The notes under the pieces: model-generated
What the model was told of the DNA's origin: nothing
Databases searched by the model: none
What the model saw: the letters and a program-made list of their open reading frames with translations, nothing else
Position numbers and translations under genes: made by a program
In this document: piece by piece, positions 62,377-64,000 of the stretch
Layout: every line of letters begins with the position of its first letter
Position numbering within the stretch: the first letter of the stretch is position 1
Origin: Allorhizobium undicola ORS 992 = ATCC 700741
GTDB taxonomy: Bacteria > Pseudomonadota > Alphaproteobacteria > Rhizobiales > Rhizobiaceae
Direction of reading: 5' to 3'
Assembly: GCF_000621665.1 (NCBI RefSeq)
Contig: NZ_JHXQ01000006.1
Span: 62,001-126,000, forward strand
DNA length: 64,000 nt

Positions 62377-62628
62377 CTCTCGCTCAAAAGCCTTCATCTT
62401 CCCGGCGAGGCCACTCCGCAAGTTTGCTCGTTTGCCGCTGTCCACCGCCGTCTTCTTCACCCATTCATGCAAGATAGCTGGAGAGCCATCCATCTTGGCC
62501 AAACCCCATGAAACGGCCCCATTGCGCCGGTTGTTCTGCCTTGTAGTCCGGCAAACCCGGTGCACCCCATCGAATTTGCCTTCCCACATTCCATAGCTGT
62601 CCTGTGGCCGACCAGGCGAATGAGACAT
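62377..62628 (-). pseudogene. IS3-family transposase OrfA remnant
   Basis: The minus strand encodes HEWVKKTAVDSGKRA and GKMKAFERE, matching the conserved C-terminal region of IS3-group OrfA proteins (NWVRKAEVDSGKR..MKALERE). The remainder is scrambled: the coiled-coil that should follow is replaced by sequence running into the Bru-RS repeat, and the N-terminal helix-turn-helix is not recognisable. No OrfB or terminal repeats remain. Confidence 0.6.
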
Positions 62629-62708
62629 TTGCTAAAAGAGTTGGCAAGGACCATCTCGTCCGCGTTGACAGCACGGCTGACCAAGGCGTCCGATGGTGGT
62701 GTCATCGT

Positions 62709-63203
62709 TCAGTCCTCATCGTCAAAGGGCGTCTTTTTAATGGCAGCTGCTTCCGTCAGCACCTTGCGCAGCCAAGGCGGAGGAGCCGACTTGAGCATGT
62801 TCTGTATTCGCGACAGTACACCTTCTATAGATTGAACGTTCGGCACTTTGATTGGATGGATTTTTGCCGAGACAACCTTGGCCGCGGAGGGGCCGCCGAT
62901 CGCCAGACAAAACAGCAGATGGCACCCCTTCAACGCCTCCACCTTCAGGGTGATGCGGTCATCGCTCTCGGTTCGGTGCTTCCCGCTCTCGTCGGAAATA
63001 TTCTCAAAGGCAACCGCTTCCACGAAATTCCAGCCATCGGATGTCACGTCATAGACCGCAAAGTGCTTGGCAGATCCAAAATGGGCGTTGAGACTCTTCA
63101 TATCTTGCGTGGCGATCGCTACGCGCAATGAACCGGTTTTCTCCTTCGGCCTCTGTGTATGAATCCCGTCAGTGACGAGAGAAAGTCGGCGGGCAGCTGT
63201 CAT
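62709..63203 (-). CDS. nifX: Nitrogenase cofactor carrier protein NifX
   Basis: 164 residues from the ATG at 63203, with AGGGAAATG upstream; a longer in-frame start lies inside nifN. RRLSLVTD and LRVAIATQDMKSLNAHFGSA at the start, YDVTSDGWNFVEAV, and GGPSAAKVVSAKIHPIKV with PPWLRKVL near the end are NifX features. NifX binds the NifB-cofactor or FeMo-co precursor during nitrogenase assembly. It overlaps the nifN 3' end by 35 bases, the normal nifN-nifX order. Confidence 0.93.
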   Translation of the reverse strand: MTAARRLSLVTDGIHTQRPKEKTGSLRVAIATQDMKSLNAHFGSAKHFAVYDVTSDGWNFVEAVAFENISDESGKHRTESDDRITLKVEALKGCHLLFCLAIGGPSAAKVVSAKIHPIKVPNVQSIEGVLSRIQNMLKSAPPPWLRKVLTEAAAIKKTPFDDED

Positions 63204-64000
63204 CTGGCATTTCCCTGTTACGGAACGGATCGAGTGACTCTGGCGTTGGCGCGTGCTGGCTGGCCTGGAAGATGTTCGCGACATCGAAAATCAGGTCGCG
63301 CGTGCCCCGATAAAGAATCGTAAGCTTGTGCTGACTTCCGAGACGATCGAAAATGGGAAAGCCGACGCGCATGAGCGGAATCCCAAGGCGTCTGGCCGCC
63401 TCGCGTCCGTGCGAGTGGGTGACGAGAAGATCGGCACCCCCGGCAAGATCTTCCAGATCCCCAAGATCGCCGACCTGAACCTGTTCGGCCGGCACTTTCT
63501 TCAGAATGTGCGAGGTTGCGGTCGTGGTGACGGCCGCAGTGATTTCGGCACCCATGCTGGTAAAGTAGGTGGCGAGCTGATACAGAAGGTCCGGCTCGGC
63601 GGCGATGGCGATCTTCTTGCCGCCGAAATGAAAATGCCCGTCGAGTAAGGCGTCGTGTAACTGAGCGCGACGACGGCGGATTTTCGCAGGCGCTGGCGTT
63701 CCGGAAATGGAGGAAAGCAGCGTGATGAAACGATCTGTTTCCGTCAATCCTGTAAGCGACTGAAACAACACATACGAGACTCCGGTCAGCGTCTCCAGCA
63801 CCTCCGCAGAACGACGCATATGTTCACCGATTGCGATGCACTGTACCGCGGTGCCCAGCTCTTCGATGTCCTTGAGGGTGGTACCGCCATAGGTGGTCGG
63901 CACCCAACGATCGTCAGGCACCGTACCGTCAAGCGAGTTGGAGAGATCAGGCAGAATAACCGGCTTGAGATCAAAACTTTCCACCACCTCCCGTAAATGC
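63169..64000 (-). CDS. nifN: Nitrogenase MoFe cofactor scaffold NifN (3' part)
   Basis: About 277 C-terminal residues are present; the 5' end lies beyond the right edge. The segments VVESFDLKPVILPDLSNSLD, PTTYGGTTLKDIEELG, GKKIAIAAEPDLLYQLATY and LLVTHSHGREAARRLGIPLMR match the NifN/NifK family, and PLMRVGFPIFDRLG is diagnostic. With NifE it forms the scaffold on which FeMo-co is completed. A short rhizobial-type tail follows. The nif cluster should continue to the right (nifE, nifDK, nifH). Confidence 0.93.
   Translation of the reverse strand, partial: HLREVVESFDLKPVILPDLSNSLDGTVPDDRWVPTTYGGTTLKDIEELGTAVQCIAIGEHMRRSAEVLETLTGVSYVLFQSLTGLTETDRFITLLSSISGTPAPAKIRRRRAQLHDALLDGHFHFGGKKIAIAAEPDLLYQLATYFTSMGAEITAAVTTTATSHILKKVPAEQVQVGDLGDLEDLAGGADLLVTHSHGREAARRLGIPLMRVGFPIFDRLGSQHKLTILYRGTRDLIFDVANIFQASQHAPTPESLDPFRNREMPDDSCPPTFSRH

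Overview
The window looks like part of a secondary replicon (chromid or large plasmid) of an alphaproteobacterium in the Brucella/Ochrobactrum group. Three things suggest this. There is a complete repABC replication and partition module at about 23.9-28.0 kb. Three copies of a Bru-RS-like palindromic repeat occur (25.3, 56.0 and 62.3 kb), recognised from memory. The rhamnose locus has the rhizobial gene order. No rRNA, tRNA or CRISPR was seen.

Left third (1-23.5 kb, all minus strand): one long operon with overlapping or nearly abutting genes. In transcription order it holds a KAS III-like synthase, an FkbH-type glyceryl transferase, a free-standing ACP, a lipoyl-free E2-type acyltransferase, an FAD monooxygenase, an alpha/beta hydrolase, and three type I modular PKS genes, the last of which runs off the left edge. 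The five small enzymes match the set that builds and dehydrates a tetronate ring from glyceryl-ACP in the agglomerin, abyssomicin and RK-682 pathways. The locus is therefore read as a polyketide-tetronate cluster whose product probably carries an exocyclic methylene. It sits directly next to repC. Two of the PKS modules have a ketosynthase but no acyltransferase.

Middle (23.5-28.1 kb): repC, a repB-repC spacer holding a likely antisense incompatibility RNA, a duplicated Bru-RS half-element and a possible parS site, then repB and repA. From 28 to 40 kb come eutBC, a DNA glycosylase, a PilZ protein, a GAF-GGDEF-EAL protein, a spermidine/putrescine-type ABC transporter with an Asp/Glu/hydantoin racemase, and a divergent GntR regulator.

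From 39.6 to 51.7 kb there is a full L-rhamnose locus: rhaR-S-T-P-Q-M-K on the minus strand (with an FAH-family hydrolase downstream) and rhaD-rhaI on the plus strand, with an operator-like inverted repeat in the divergent promoter. From 51.7 to 62 kb come a DUF1003 membrane protein, a candidate small RNA, a sugar ABC transporter lacking a local binding protein, a TetR regulator, a thioesterase, an orphan CheW, a sugar-efflux-like MFS protein and nagA-nagK.

Right end (62-64 kb): two repeats and an IS3-type transposase remnant mark a junction into nitrogenase cofactor genes (nifX and the 3' part of nifN). nif genes are unexpected in this group and suggest an acquired diazotrophy or symbiosis region continuing to the right.
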